Made by a program: the position numbers and the translations under genes. Positions 41,753 to 50,199 of a stretch of 64,000 nucleotides of DNA are shown piece after piece. The DNA is from SCRA01 sp035533275 (lineage in GTDB: Bacteria > Vulcanimicrobiota > Vulcanimicrobiia > Vulcanimicrobiales > SCRA01): assembly GCA_035533275.1 (NCBI GenBank), contig DATLUD010000039.1, forward strand, positions 49,680 through 113,679. Direction: 5' to 3'. Below the pieces are notes generated by a model. The model made no database searches. It worked only from the letters and a program-made list of their open reading frames with translations, and was not told the DNA's origin. Numbering within the stretch: position 1 is the stretch's first letter; every line of letters begins with the position of its first letter.

Positions 41753-42231
41753 GCCGCAGCGCTCCAGAGAGCGAGGAAGACGAGCGTGTCCAGCAGCGCG
41801 CCCCAGAGGGCACGGTGGAAGTGCAGCGTGCCGAGACCCGCGGGATAGCCGCCCAGGGACATCGCGCTCCAGAAGACGCCGGCGTTCACCAAGGTTCCGA
41901 TCGCGACGATGCCCGCGATGGCGAGCACGGAGTCCGGCAGCACGAAGCGCGAGCCCATGCCGCAGACGACGCCCGTGAGCGCGAGCGCCAGGCCGTGCGC
42001 GGCGCCGGTGCGGAGCGCCAGGGCATCCTCCGCCAAGCCGCAGAGCACCCCGTAGATCAAGCCGCGCGCCGCACCCGCCGTCGCCGCGTACCACGAGACG
42101 AAGATCACCACCAGGTCGAGCGCTCCGCCGCGCAACGTCAGCGCGTGGAGCCACGTCGCCTGCAGCACGATCGCGGCGGCGGCCGCGACCGTGAGGCTGG
42201 GCCACCGCGCCGGACGGTCGACGTCGCTCAT
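41722..42231 (-). CDS. mreD: Rod shape-determining protein MreD
   Basis: The 169-residue, very hydrophobic protein has about five predicted TM segments and sits between mreC and mrdA, which together identify it. Recognisable MreD-like features are VLQATWLHALTLRGGALDLVVIFVSWYAA and ARGLIYGVLCGLAEDAL. ATG 42231 overlaps the mreC stop (ATGA). Confidence 0.88.
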   Translation of the reverse strand: MSDVDRPARWPSLTVAAAAAIVLQATWLHALTLRGGALDLVVIFVSWYAATAGAARGLIYGVLCGLAEDALALRTGAAHGLALALTGVVCGMGSRFVLPDSVLAIAGIVAIGTLVNAGVFWSAMSLGGYPAGLGTLHFHRALWGALLDTLVFLALWSAAAWLRNRQSTR

Positions 42232-43061
42232 TTCGTCAACGAGCCGGGCTTGGGGAGCACGAGGACGCGCGAGAGGCGTCCGAACCCGGCGGAGGGCTCG
42301 ATCTTGGCGACCTGATAGAGGCTGGCATCGCTGCGGATCACCGCGGTGATGTGGCCGATGAGCAGTCCCGCGGGAAAGATGCTGCCCCGGCCCGTCACCA
42401 CGCGCATGCCCTTCTTCAAAGTGGCGTCCTGCGAGATGTAGGTCATCTGCGCGCGCGTCTGCGAGCCGCGCACGATGCCCCACCAGCGTCCTTGCTGCAC
42501 CACCGCGGGTACGCTCGACGTGTAGTCGGTGATCAGCAAGATCTTGGCCGAGAAAGGCGCCACCGCCGCCACGCGTCCCACCACGCCGCCGGCGTTCACC
42601 ACGCCCGCGTCGCGCACGACACCGGCGCGCGAGCCGCGGTTGATGGTGACGACGTTCTGCGCGCCGGCGGGGTCGTAGCCGATCACCGTGGCCGGGATCG
42701 CCTCTTTGAGCGTGGCGGCCCGCTGCGCGAAGCGCAGGGTCTGCGGGGCGACGGAGGCGGCCTCGCGCAACGCGGCGTCCTCCGCGCGCAGGCGGCGGAC
42801 CTCCGCGCGCAGGCGAACGTTCTCCGCGGAGAGCCGGGGCACGTCGACGACGGCGGCCGCGGTGTTGTGGAGCGCGGCAGCGGTCGTCGTGAACGCGGTC
42901 TCGACGGGAACGGCGACGGTGGTGACGAGTTGGGAGAGGAGGCTCTCCTGCCCCTTGCGCGCGGCGTCGATCTGCAGCAACGCCACCAGCGCGAGCAGGA
43001 TGACGGCGGCGATTACGGCGAGTAGCTTTCCTTCACCCCGAGACGTATAGATCGGTACCAC
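42228..43061 (-). CDS. mreC: Rod shape-determining protein MreC
   Basis: The 277-residue protein has an N-terminal TM (LLAVIAAVILLALVALLQI). A coiled coil follows (RLSAENVRLRAEVRRLRAED). The periplasmic beta domain has AGVVNAGGVVGRVAAVAPFSAKILLITDYTSSVPAVV. GTG 43061 is the only start that keeps the TM; it lies 49 nt inside the end of mreB. MreC links MreB and MreD to PBP2 and the elongation complex. Confidence 0.92.
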   Translation of the reverse strand: MVPIYTSRGEGKLLAVIAAVILLALVALLQIDAARKGQESLLSQLVTTVAVPVETAFTTTAAALHNTAAAVVDVPRLSAENVRLRAEVRRLRAEDAALREAASVAPQTLRFAQRAATLKEAIPATVIGYDPAGAQNVVTINRGSRAGVVRDAGVVNAGGVVGRVAAVAPFSAKILLITDYTSSVPAVVQQGRWWGIVRGSQTRAQMTYISQDATLKKGMRVVTGRGSIFPAGLLIGHITAVIRSDASLYQVAKIEPSAGFGRLSRVLVLPKPGSLTK

Positions 43062-44086
43062 CTCGTCAGTCGGTCGGCCTGCGGCGCCACGCGCTCCAAC
43101 AGGCTCGGCGTCGCCAAGATTTCGCCCGCGCCGCGTGCTACGCAGAGCAGCGGCTCCGAGGCCACGGAGCACGGGACCCGCGTTCGTTCGCCGAGGAATC
43201 CCGTCAACCCCGGTAGCAGGGCGCCGCCGCCGGTGAGAACGATGCCGGTCTCCAAGAGCTCGGCGGCCAGGTCCGGCGGCGTGGCCTCGATGACGAAGCG
43301 GACCGCGCGCGCCACGGCGTCGAGCGACTCGGTCATGGCCTCGCCGACCATGTCCTCCGAGACGAAACGGCTGCGGGGGCCGGCGGCGATTTGGTCGAGG
43401 CCGCTGACGCGAACGGGCTCCCGGCCGAGCGGGCGCCCCGCGTAGCCGAGCTGAATCTTGAGCCGCTCCGCGGTGAGGTTGCCGATGTGGAAGTGGTCGG
43501 CGCGCAGGCGGTTCAGGATCGCCTGATCCAGCGCCTCGCCGCCGACCTTGATGGAGTGGAGGACGACCACGCCCGAGAGCGCGAGCATCCCCACCTCGGT
43601 GGTCCCGCCGCCGATGTCGACGACCATCGCGGCCCGGGCCTGGGAGACGTCGAGCCCGGCTCCGACGGCGGCGGCCACGGCCTGGGGCACGAAGACCGTC
43701 TTGCGGGCGCCCGCTTGCGCGACCGCCTCCTCGACGGCCTTGCACTCGATGTCGGTGGCGCAGCCCGGCACTCCCACGATGGCGCGCGGACCCACGGTTC
43801 CCTTGAGGTTGAGCGCGCGCTGGAGCAGCGTGGTGATCAGCGCATGGGCGGCCTTGAAGTCGGAGATGGTCCCCGCGTGCAGCGGGTGGACCACTTTGAT
43901 GCGCCCCGGGGCCCTGCCGTCCATCTCGCGGGCGGCGTGGCCGACGGCGACGACGTTGTTGCCGCGCTGGAGGTCGAGAGCCACCACCGACGGCTCGGAG
44001 AGCAGTACCCCGCTCTGGCGCTCGTAGATGACGGTGTTGGCGGTGCCGAGGTCGATCCCGACGTCGGGGAACAGCGATTGAATCAC
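43013..44086 (-). CDS. mreB: Rod shape-determining actin-like protein MreB
   Basis: The 357-residue protein has the actin-fold phosphate loops: DVGIDLGTANTVIYE at the start, VVDIGGGTTEVGML, and ETGIVLTGGGALLPGL. RAIVGVPGCATDIECKAVEEA is the MreB form of the subdomain IB segment. It polymerises under the inner membrane and directs elongation. GTG 44086 overlaps the maf stop (GTGA); an upstream start at 44113 is inside maf and less likely. Confidence 0.95.
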   Translation of the reverse strand: MIQSLFPDVGIDLGTANTVIYERQSGVLLSEPSVVALDLQRGNNVVAVGHAAREMDGRAPGRIKVVHPLHAGTISDFKAAHALITTLLQRALNLKGTVGPRAIVGVPGCATDIECKAVEEAVAQAGARKTVFVPQAVAAAVGAGLDVSQARAAMVVDIGGGTTEVGMLALSGVVVLHSIKVGGEALDQAILNRLRADHFHIGNLTAERLKIQLGYAGRPLGREPVRVSGLDQIAAGPRSRFVSEDMVGEAMTESLDAVARAVRFVIEATPPDLAAELLETGIVLTGGGALLPGLTGFLGERTRVPCSVASEPLLCVARGAGEILATPSLLERVAPQADRLTRWYRSIRLGVKESYSP

Positions 44087-44676
44087 AGCAAGCGGTACCC
44101 CAGGGCCTCGCATTCGCGGGCCAGTGTCGCCAGCGGGAGCCCCATGACGGCGTAGAAGTCGCCGTCCACCCGGTCCACGAGGAGCGCCCCGCGCCCCTGG
44201 ATGCCGTAGGCCCCGGCCTTGTCCATCGGCTCACCCGTGGCGATGTACTCTTCGATCTGCTCGTCGCGCAGCGTGACGAAGGTCACGTTGGTGGTCACGC
44301 AGCCCGAGCGTTCGCCGGCGCGGCGGTCCCACAGACAGTAACCCGTGTGCACCTGATGGGTCCGCCCCGAGAGTGCCCGGAGCATGGCCCCGGCCTCGGC
44401 GGCGTCGGCGGGCTTGCCGAAGGGGCGCCCGTCGAGTTCCACGATGGTGTCGGCGCCCAGCACGAGAGCAGCCTCCCGCGGCAGTGACGCGGCGACTTCG
44501 CGTGCCTTTTCCTTCGCGTGGAAGAGGGCCAGCTCTCGTGGCGCCAATCCGGCGACCTCCTCTTCACCATAGGTGCTCGGCCGCACGACCACCTCGAGTC
44601 CCAGCGAGCGCAACAACGCGATGCGCCGGGGAGAACGGCTGGCCAGCACGACGGAGACGAGTCTCTGCAGCACCAT
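44083..44676 (-). CDS. maf: Maf-family nucleoside triphosphate pyrophosphatase
   Basis: The 197-residue protein shows the Maf signature VVLASRSPRRIALLRSLGLE. It also has VLGADTIVELDGRPFGKPADAAEA, HQVHTGYCLW, and DKAGAYGIQGRGALLVDRVDGDFYAVMGLP. These enzymes hydrolyse non-canonical or modified NTPs (dTTP/UTP/pseudo-UTP types). It sits in its common place directly before mreB, with a 4-nt overlap. Confidence 0.93.
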   Translation of the reverse strand: MVLQRLVSVVLASRSPRRIALLRSLGLEVVVRPSTYGEEEVAGLAPRELALFHAKEKAREVAASLPREAALVLGADTIVELDGRPFGKPADAAEAGAMLRALSGRTHQVHTGYCLWDRRAGERSGCVTTNVTFVTLRDEQIEEYIATGEPMDKAGAYGIQGRGALLVDRVDGDFYAVMGLPLATLARECEALGYRLL

Positions 44677-44685
44677 CCTACCAAA

Positions 44686-45975
44686 TTAGGTATCGACGTC
44701 AAAGCGCAACGTTTCAGCGTCACGCTCGCGCCGTACCCACAAGTGATGCAGACCGCGTTCCACGAGCACCACGGCGGGCTTCGCGAAGCGGTTGTAGTTC
44801 GACGCCATGCTGTAGGTGTAGGCGCCGGTGGTGCAGATCGCCAGCAGATCGTTGGCGCGCAGGTCGCCCGGCAGCGGGAGGGTCATCATCTCGTCGGACT
44901 CGCAGGAGCGGCCGCAGATGGTGGTGGCCCGCTCGGGCGCGCCGCCGGGGCGCCCCGCCAGCAGCGCGTGGTGGTAGGAGCCGTAGAGCGCGGGGCGCGG
45001 ATTGTCGGCCATGCTCCCATCGACGATCGCGAAGCGGCGGCTCCCGTGGTCCTTCACGGAGAGGACGCGGTAGAGCGAGATCCCCGCCTCGCCGACCAAG
45101 GCCCGCCCGGGCTCGATGCCCAGCCGCGGCTCCGCGACGCCGGCCCGCTGGGCCAAGGCGCGCAGCGCGGTCAGGAGCCCGAGCGCCAAGGCCGCGGCGG
45201 TGGGAGGCGCCTCGTCGTGGGGCGCATAGCGTACGGCAAAGCCTCCCCCGGCGATCATCTCCGGCACCGGGATCCCCTCGGCGCGCAGCGCGGCCGCCAG
45301 GTCGAAGAGCGGCTCGAGCGCGTCGGTGAAGAAGCGCGGCTCGTAGATCTGGGAGCCGATGTGCGAGTGGAAGCCGTGAAAGCGCAGGTGCGCCGAGGCG
45401 GCGACCCGCCGGGCGGCTCCCAGCGCCCGCTCGGGGATCAGGCCGAACTTCGAGTTCTCGCCGGCCGTGCGCACCATCTCGTGGGTGTGGGCCTCGATGC
45501 CCGTGTTGACGCGCAGGATCACCGGAGCCGTCCGGCCCAGGCGCTGCGCCACGCTCTCCAGCCGCGCGAGCTCCTCCTCGCCGTCGACGATGAGGCGACC
45601 CACCTCGCCCGTCACGGCCGCCTCGAGCTCGTCGTCGCCCTTGCCGCAGCCGTGGTAGCGCAGGCGCTCGGAGGGAAAGCCGGCCGCCTGGGCCGTGCGC
45701 AGCTCGCCCAGGCTGCAGACGTCCAGCGAGAGCCCCAGGCGGGCGGCGCGCCGCGCCAGCGCCACGCAGAGGAAGGCCTTGCCCGCGTACGAGAGGTCGG
45801 TCTGAGGGCCGAACGCCTCGCGGAAGGCGCTGACGCGCTCGTCGAACAGGGCGCCGTCGAAGAGCACCAGCGGGGTGCCGTACGTCTGCGCCAGCGCGGC
45901 GAGGGAGACCCCGCCGAAGGCGTCCACGACGCCGTCGGCCGCCTGCGAGAAGCCGGCGGGGAGCGACTCGATCAT
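44686..45975 (-). CDS. lysA: Diaminopimelate decarboxylase
   Basis: The 429-residue fold-type III PLP enzyme has the PLP lysine in DLSYAGKAFLC, then the LDVCSLGEL, HSHIGSQIYEP, GGGFAVRY and EPGRALVGEAG segments. The catalytic cysteine motif is CESDEM. It decarboxylates meso-DAP to L-lysine, the last step of the DAP pathway. ATG 45975 overlaps the nadD stop (ATGA). It is separated from maf by only 9 nt, so no separate lysine riboswitch is possible here. Confidence 0.94.
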   Translation of the reverse strand: MIESLPAGFSQAADGVVDAFGGVSLAALAQTYGTPLVLFDGALFDERVSAFREAFGPQTDLSYAGKAFLCVALARRAARLGLSLDVCSLGELRTAQAAGFPSERLRYHGCGKGDDELEAAVTGEVGRLIVDGEEELARLESVAQRLGRTAPVILRVNTGIEAHTHEMVRTAGENSKFGLIPERALGAARRVAASAHLRFHGFHSHIGSQIYEPRFFTDALEPLFDLAAALRAEGIPVPEMIAGGGFAVRYAPHDEAPPTAAALALGLLTALRALAQRAGVAEPRLGIEPGRALVGEAGISLYRVLSVKDHGSRRFAIVDGSMADNPRPALYGSYHHALLAGRPGGAPERATTICGRSCESDEMMTLPLPGDLRANDLLAICTTGAYTYSMASNYNRFAKPAVVLVERGLHHLWVRRERDAETLRFDVDT

Positions 45976-46562
45976 GACGGAGCGACCTCGTGCGAGCGGT
46001 AGAGCCGGCGCGCGGCGACGTAGGCGGCGACCTCGTCCGGCACGAGGTACCGGATCGGCTTGCCCGCGGCGGCGAGTTGGCGGATGCTGCTGGCGCTGGT
46101 GAAGAGCGCGGGGATCTCCAGGCGGCGGACGTGGCGCTCGATCTCGCGCGGCAGCGCTCCGTCGACGCCGGGGCGCGTGGCGACCACGAAGCCGTCGAGC
46201 GCCGCGAAGACCTCGTCGAGGCGGCGCCACGGGGTGGCCACCAGTGAGTCGGCGCCGGCGATGAAGTGGAGCTCGTGGCCCGCGTGCTTGGCGCGCAGCC
46301 GCGGGATCAGGTCGGCGGTGTAGCCGGTGCCTTCGATGTCGGCGTCCTCGAAGCGAAAGGCGGGGTTTCCGGCGATCGCGCGGCGGACCATCTCCACGCG
46401 GTCCGCCAGGGGCGCCCAGGGCTGGACGCGGCGGTGGCGGTGCGAGCCGGTGGGCGTGAAGAGCACGGCGTCGAGCGGAAGCTCCTCGAGCGCAGCCTGC
46501 GCCACGTAGAGATGGGCGAAGTGGATCGGGTCGAAGGTGCCGCCGAAGACCCCGAGCCTCAC
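45972..46562 (-). CDS. nadD: Nicotinate-nucleotide adenylyltransferase
   Basis: The 196-residue protein begins MRLGVFGGTFDPIHFAHLYV, the nucleotidyltransferase (T/H)xGH-type loop of NadD. It also has DAVLFTPTGSHRHRR, FIAGADSLV and the C-terminal SASSIRQ motif. It makes deamido-NAD from nicotinate mononucleotide. A GTG at 46562 overlaps the obgE stop (GTGA), the common obgE-nadD neighbourhood. Confidence 0.94.
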   Translation of the reverse strand: MRLGVFGGTFDPIHFAHLYVAQAALEELPLDAVLFTPTGSHRHRRVQPWAPLADRVEMVRRAIAGNPAFRFEDADIEGTGYTADLIPRLRAKHAGHELHFIAGADSLVATPWRRLDEVFAALDGFVVATRPGVDGALPREIERHVRRLEIPALFTSASSIRQLAAAGKPIRYLVPDEVAAYVAARRLYRSHEVAPS

Positions 46563-47797
46563 GTGTAGTCGAACTCCACGTCGCCGATGCGCACCGTGTC
46601 GCCCGTGGCGATGCCCAGCTCGCGTAGCCGGCGCTCCACGCCCATCTTGTCGAGCGCGCGCTCGAAGCGCCCCATGGCCTCGTCGTTGTCGAAGTCGGTC
46701 ATGGCGGCCAGGCGCTCCACGCGCGGACCGCTGACCACGAAGACGTCGCCGTCGCGCACGACGTGAAAGGCCTCCGCCGGCGTGAGATCGATGCGCGGCG
46801 TCTCGTCAGGCTCGAACGAGGGGGCGGGCGTCTCCTTGATGACGTTCCACGCCGCGTAGAGCAGCTCGCGCACGCCTTGCCCGGTGGCCGAGGAGATCGC
46901 CAGCAGGTCGGGCCACTCGGCGCGCAGCGCGGCGTAGGTCTCCCGCGCCTGCGGCAGGTCCATCTTCGAGAGCACCAGCAAGCGCGGCTTCTCGATCAGC
47001 CCCGCGGCGCGCAGCTCGCCTTCGATCATGGCGCGCTCGGCGCGCACCTCGTCCGGGGTGCCCATGCCGTCGAGCAGGTGGAGGAGGACGCGCGTGCGCT
47101 GGATGTGCCGCAGAAAGCGCGTGCCCAGGCCGGCGCCGGCGTGCGCGCCCTCGATCAGCCCCGGCACGTCCACGGCGACGAAGCTGGTCTCCTCGTTCAG
47201 GCGCACCACGCCGAGCTCGGGCTCGATGGTGGTGAACGGATAGTCGGCGATCTTGGGCTTGGCGGCGGAGATGACGGAGAGCAGGGTCGACTTCCCCGCG
47301 TTGGGGGCGCCCACGATCCCGGCGTCCGCCAGCAGGCGGAGCTCCATGGAGAGCGCGTGCTCCTCGCCGGGCTCGCCCTTCTCCGCGTAGTGCGGAGCCT
47401 GACGCCGCGCGGTGGCGAAGTGCTGGTTGCCCAGGCCGCCGCGCCCGCCTTTGGCCACCAAGACGCGCTTGCCGGGCTCGCCGAGATCGGCGAACGGGGA
47501 TCCGTCGCGGGAGATGATGGTGCCCACGGGCACCGGCACGATCAGGTCGGTGGCCGAGCGCCCCGACTTGTTGGAGGTGCCGCCGGCCTCGCCGCTCTTG
47601 GCCGCGAACAGCTTCTTGTAACGGAACTCGACGAGCGTGTTCACGTTGGGCTCGGCCACGAGGTACACGCTCCCGCCATGCCCGCCGTCGCCGCCGGCCG
47701 GGCCTCCCTTGGGAACGTACTTCTCGCGGCGCCAGGCGACCATTCCGTCGCCGCCGTCACCGCCCTTGACGGCGATGGCCGCTTCGTCGATAAACAC
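46559..47797 (-). CDS. obgE: GTPase Obg (CgtA)
   Basis: The 412-residue protein has the glycine-rich Obg fold (AIAVKGGDGGDGMVAWRREK, GGPAGGDGGHGG). The G domain has G1 GAPNAGKSTL and DVPGLIEGAHAGAGLG. The C-terminal OCT domain (about residues 330-412) is present. Obg acts late in 50S assembly and in stress signalling. The start is GTG 47797 without a strong Shine-Dalgarno sequence. Confidence 0.96.
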   Translation of the reverse strand: MFIDEAAIAVKGGDGGDGMVAWRREKYVPKGGPAGGDGGHGGSVYLVAEPNVNTLVEFRYKKLFAAKSGEAGGTSNKSGRSATDLIVPVPVGTIISRDGSPFADLGEPGKRVLVAKGGRGGLGNQHFATARRQAPHYAEKGEPGEEHALSMELRLLADAGIVGAPNAGKSTLLSVISAAKPKIADYPFTTIEPELGVVRLNEETSFVAVDVPGLIEGAHAGAGLGTRFLRHIQRTRVLLHLLDGMGTPDEVRAERAMIEGELRAAGLIEKPRLLVLSKMDLPQARETYAALRAEWPDLLAISSATGQGVRELLYAAWNVIKETPAPSFEPDETPRIDLTPAEAFHVVRDGDVFVVSGPRVERLAAMTDFDNDEAMGRFERALDKMGVERRLRELGIATGDTVRIGDVEFDYT

Positions 47798-47842
47798 GAT
47801 ATTCGGAATTCGTTCCGTATGCGCGAAGGCCCGCCAATAGCG

Positions 47843-47860
47843 AAGGCCCGCTCGCGCGGG
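47843..47860 (-). terminator. GC-rich hairpin downstream of rpmA
   Basis: GGCCCGC, a 4-nt loop, and GCGGGCC lie 34 nt after the rpmA stop on the minus strand, before obgE. A near-copy of the arm (GCGAAGGCCCGC) is repeated at 47821. Only a weak T content follows, so this may be a partial terminator that lowers obgE relative to rpmA. Confidence 0.45.
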
Positions 47861-47893
47861 CCTCCACGTCAGCGTCTTCTCGCGGCTGCGGTG

Positions 47894-48175
47894 CTAGGCG
47901 CCCGCGGGAACGACGGTCACGTACGTGCGCCGGTTCGACTCGCGGAAGGCCACCTGGCCGGGGGCCAGAGCGAAGAGCGTGTGGTCTTTGCCCATGCCGA
48001 CGTTCTCGCCGGGATGGAACTGCGTGCCGCGCTGGCGCACGAGGATGTTGCCGGCGATGACCTCTTGGCCGCCGTAGCGCTTGACGCCCAGACGCTGCGC
48101 GTTGGAGTCGCGGCCGTTCTTGGAGCTGCCGCCGCCCTTCTTGTGGGCGAACAGTTGAAGGTCGAAGACGAACAC
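47894..48175 (-). CDS. rpmA: 50S ribosomal protein L27 with cleavable N-terminal extension
   Basis: The 93-residue product contains normal L27 (AHKKGGGSSKNGRDSNAQRLGVKRYGG...) preceded by MFVFDLQLF. In Firmicutes and some other phyla L27 is made with such an extension and cleaved after the LQxF motif by the protease Prp, exposing the N-terminus that reaches the peptidyl-transferase centre. Start GTG 48175, GGAG 11 nt upstream. The usual partner rplU is not adjacent, and no prp gene is seen here. Confidence 0.95.
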   Translation of the reverse strand: MFVFDLQLFAHKKGGGSSKNGRDSNAQRLGVKRYGGQEVIAGNILVRQRGTQFHPGENVGMGKDHTLFALAPGQVAFRESNRRTYVTVVPAGA

Positions 48176-48211
48176 GGTGGTCTACACTCCTCGAGAAAAA
48201 TGGACCCAGGC

Positions 48212-48240
48212 ATTATAACAGCGGCGGCGCCTCGTGTCCA
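48212..48240 (-). promoter_or_regulatory. Strong vegetative promoter of rpmA
   Basis: On the minus strand TGGACA (48240-48235), a 17-bp spacer and the perfect TATAAT (48217-48212) form a near-consensus promoter. It overlaps the last codons of otnK. Transcription would start near 48205, about 30 nt before the rpmA GTG, and probably serves the downstream obgE-to-mrdA genes too. Confidence 0.85.
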
Positions 48241-49562
48241 GCGGCCGCCGCGCGGATCGCCGCGCCGGCTTGGGCGTAAAAGTCCGGCCCCCCGAAGTTG
48301 CCTGACTTGAGGACCAGCGGAAGCTCGAACCCCTCCCGGGCGAAGCACAAGGGGACGCCCGGAGCGATGTTCTCGCCCACCGCGAGCGCCCCGAAGCCCA
48401 ACTCCCGGCAGAGCGAGCCGGAGGTCTCGCCGCCGGCGATGAGCAGGCCCGCCACGGACTGCGCCCGCAGGATCGCGCGCGCGATCTCGGCGAGGCCGTG
48501 GCCGATCCGGGCACCCAGCTCCTCCGCGGTGAGGCCCTCGCGCGCCGCCTCGCGCTGGATGCCGGCCACCACCTCGGGGGGAGCCGAGGCGGCGATCAGG
48601 TAGTCGCGCCCGGCGCCGAGCGCGGCGATCGCCTCGGAGACGGCGCGCGCCGCCGCCTCGCCGCCCGCGCGGATCTCCGCCGCGGAGAGCGCCGTTGCGC
48701 CGCTGCCGGCGTCGATGAAGCGCTGGTTCTGAGTCCGCGTGGCCTGCGAGCAGCTGCCCGCGATCACGAGGACCCCCGCGCGCGAATCGGCGCCGCGCGC
48801 CGCGCCGCCGGCGGAGGCGGAGCTGGCTTCTCCGGCGGGGCGCGGCGGCCGCATCCGCATCGCGAGCCCGGAGCCCCCGCTGACCAGGCGCAGTCCGGCG
48901 CGCGCGTTGCCGGCGACGATGGCCGCCAGATCGCCGTCGTCGATGCAGTCGACCACGGCCATGGCCACCCCCCTCGCGCGCAGGCGCTCGAGCTCGGCCG
49001 CCACCCGGGCGGCGCCGCCCCGCACCGTGGGGTGATCCACCAGCCCGACGGCGCGCCGCGTCTGGCGCGAGAGGTGGTCCACCAGGTTGGGATTGCGCAT
49101 GGGATTCAGGGGATGGTCGCGCATCGGCGAGTCCGAGAGCAGTTGGCGTCCCACGAAGTGGTAGCCCATGTACGTGGTGCGGCCGTTGACCGGAAGCGCC
49201 GGCACCACGATGGTGAGCGGCTCGCCCAGCGCGTCGAGCGCCGCGTCCAGCGAGGGGCCGATGTTGCCGCGCTCCGTGGAGTCGAACGTGCTGCAGTACT
49301 TCACGTAGAAGTCCCCGCAGCCGACGCCCCGCAGCCGCTCGATCGCCGTGCGCGTCCGCTCGCGCGCCAGCTCCGGCTCCACGGAGCGGGTGCCGACGCA
49401 CATCACCACGGCGTCGTAGCCCTCGCTCCAGCGCGCGAGGCGCCCCACGTCCGGAAGATCGAAGACCAGCAGCGGCCGCCAGCCCCGCTCGCGGAGCATC
49501 CCCGCGACGTCGGTGCCTCCCGTGTCGTCGTCGGCGACGATGCCGAGCGCCGGGGAAATCAC
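48213..49562 (-). CDS. otnK: 3-oxo-tetronate kinase (DUF1537 family)
   Basis: The 449-residue protein has the DUF1537 substrate domain start GIVADDDTGGTDVAGML. It also has the OtnK hallmark FYVKYCSTFDSTERGNIGPS and PVNGRTTYMGYHFVG. The C-terminal nucleotide domain has VLVIAGSCSQATRTQ and LLIAGGETSG, ending in GVPLCFAREG and LKSGNFGGPDFYAQA. It phosphorylates 3-oxo-tetronate in four-carbon acid sugar breakdown. GTG 49562 overlaps the otnC stop (GTGA). Confidence 0.9.
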   Translation of the reverse strand: MISPALGIVADDDTGGTDVAGMLRERGWRPLLVFDLPDVGRLARWSEGYDAVVMCVGTRSVEPELARERTRTAIERLRGVGCGDFYVKYCSTFDSTERGNIGPSLDAALDALGEPLTIVVPALPVNGRTTYMGYHFVGRQLLSDSPMRDHPLNPMRNPNLVDHLSRQTRRAVGLVDHPTVRGGAARVAAELERLRARGVAMAVVDCIDDGDLAAIVAGNARAGLRLVSGGSGLAMRMRPPRPAGEASSASAGGAARGADSRAGVLVIAGSCSQATRTQNQRFIDAGSGATALSAAEIRAGGEAAARAVSEAIAALGAGRDYLIAASAPPEVVAGIQREAAREGLTAEELGARIGHGLAEIARAILRAQSVAGLLIAGGETSGSLCRELGFGALAVGENIAPGVPLCFAREGFELPLVLKSGNFGGPDFYAQAGAAIRAAAAGHEAPPLL

Positions 49563-50197
49563 GACGCGAACCTCGCGTGCAGCTCCGCCACCTGCTCGGG
49601 CGTGAGCGGACGCCCGCGCCCGGCGAGCTCGAAGAAGAGGCGCGCGTGCGCCTCCAGCTCCTGCGCCACGTCGGCGGCGTCGCGCAGGTCGCGCCCCAGC
49701 GCGATCAGGCCGTGGTTGCGCATGAGCATCGCGCGCGCGCCGGCCGCGAGCTCGGCCAGCGCCGCCCCCAGACGCTCGTCGCCGGGCGGGAAGTACGGCA
49801 CCGTGGGCACGCGCCCCACGCGCATGACGTAGTAGGGGGTCAGCGGCGGGAGCGCGTCGCGTTCGTCCAGCTCGGCGAGGCACGAGAGCGCCACGCTGTA
49901 GTGCGAGTGCAGGTGAACGACGGCGCCGCAGTCGGCGCGCGTGCGGTAGGCGGCCAGATGAAACGGCGCCTCCTTGCTCGGCCGCGCCGCCCCCGTCGCC
50001 TGCCCCCGGAGATCGATGGCGGCGATCGACTCCGGGGTCAGATCGCTCAGCGAGCCTCCCGTGGGGGTGATCAAGATGCGCTCGCCGCAGCGCGCGCTCA
50101 GGTTTCCCGCGCTGCCGTGGCTGTAGCCTCGCGCGAAGAGAAACGCCGCGGTGGCCACCAGCTCGGCTCGGAGCTCCCGCTCGCGGACGTCGGACAT
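49559..50197 (-). CDS. otnC: Class II aldolase, probable 3-oxo-tetronate 4-phosphate decarboxylase
   Basis: The 212-residue class II aldolase/adducin-fold protein has the phosphate-binding GYSHGSAGNLSAR, the metal-binding HLHSHYSVALSCL of OtnC type, and RNHGLIALGRDL. Adjacent otnK supports decarboxylation of the phosphorylated 3-oxo acid to a triose or ketose phosphate. ATG 50197 follows GGGAGG at 9 nt. That ribosome binding site lies in the second arm of a 14-bp hairpin. A dehydrogenase and isomerase of the pathway are not in the window. Confidence 0.85.
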   Translation of the reverse strand: MSDVRERELRAELVATAAFLFARGYSHGSAGNLSARCGERILITPTGGSLSDLTPESIAAIDLRGQATGAARPSKEAPFHLAAYRTRADCGAVVHLHSHYSVALSCLAELDERDALPPLTPYYVMRVGRVPTVPYFPPGDERLGAALAELAAGARAMLMRNHGLIALGRDLRDAADVAQELEAHARLFFELAGRGRPLTPEQVAELHARFAS

Positions 50198-50199
50198 CT

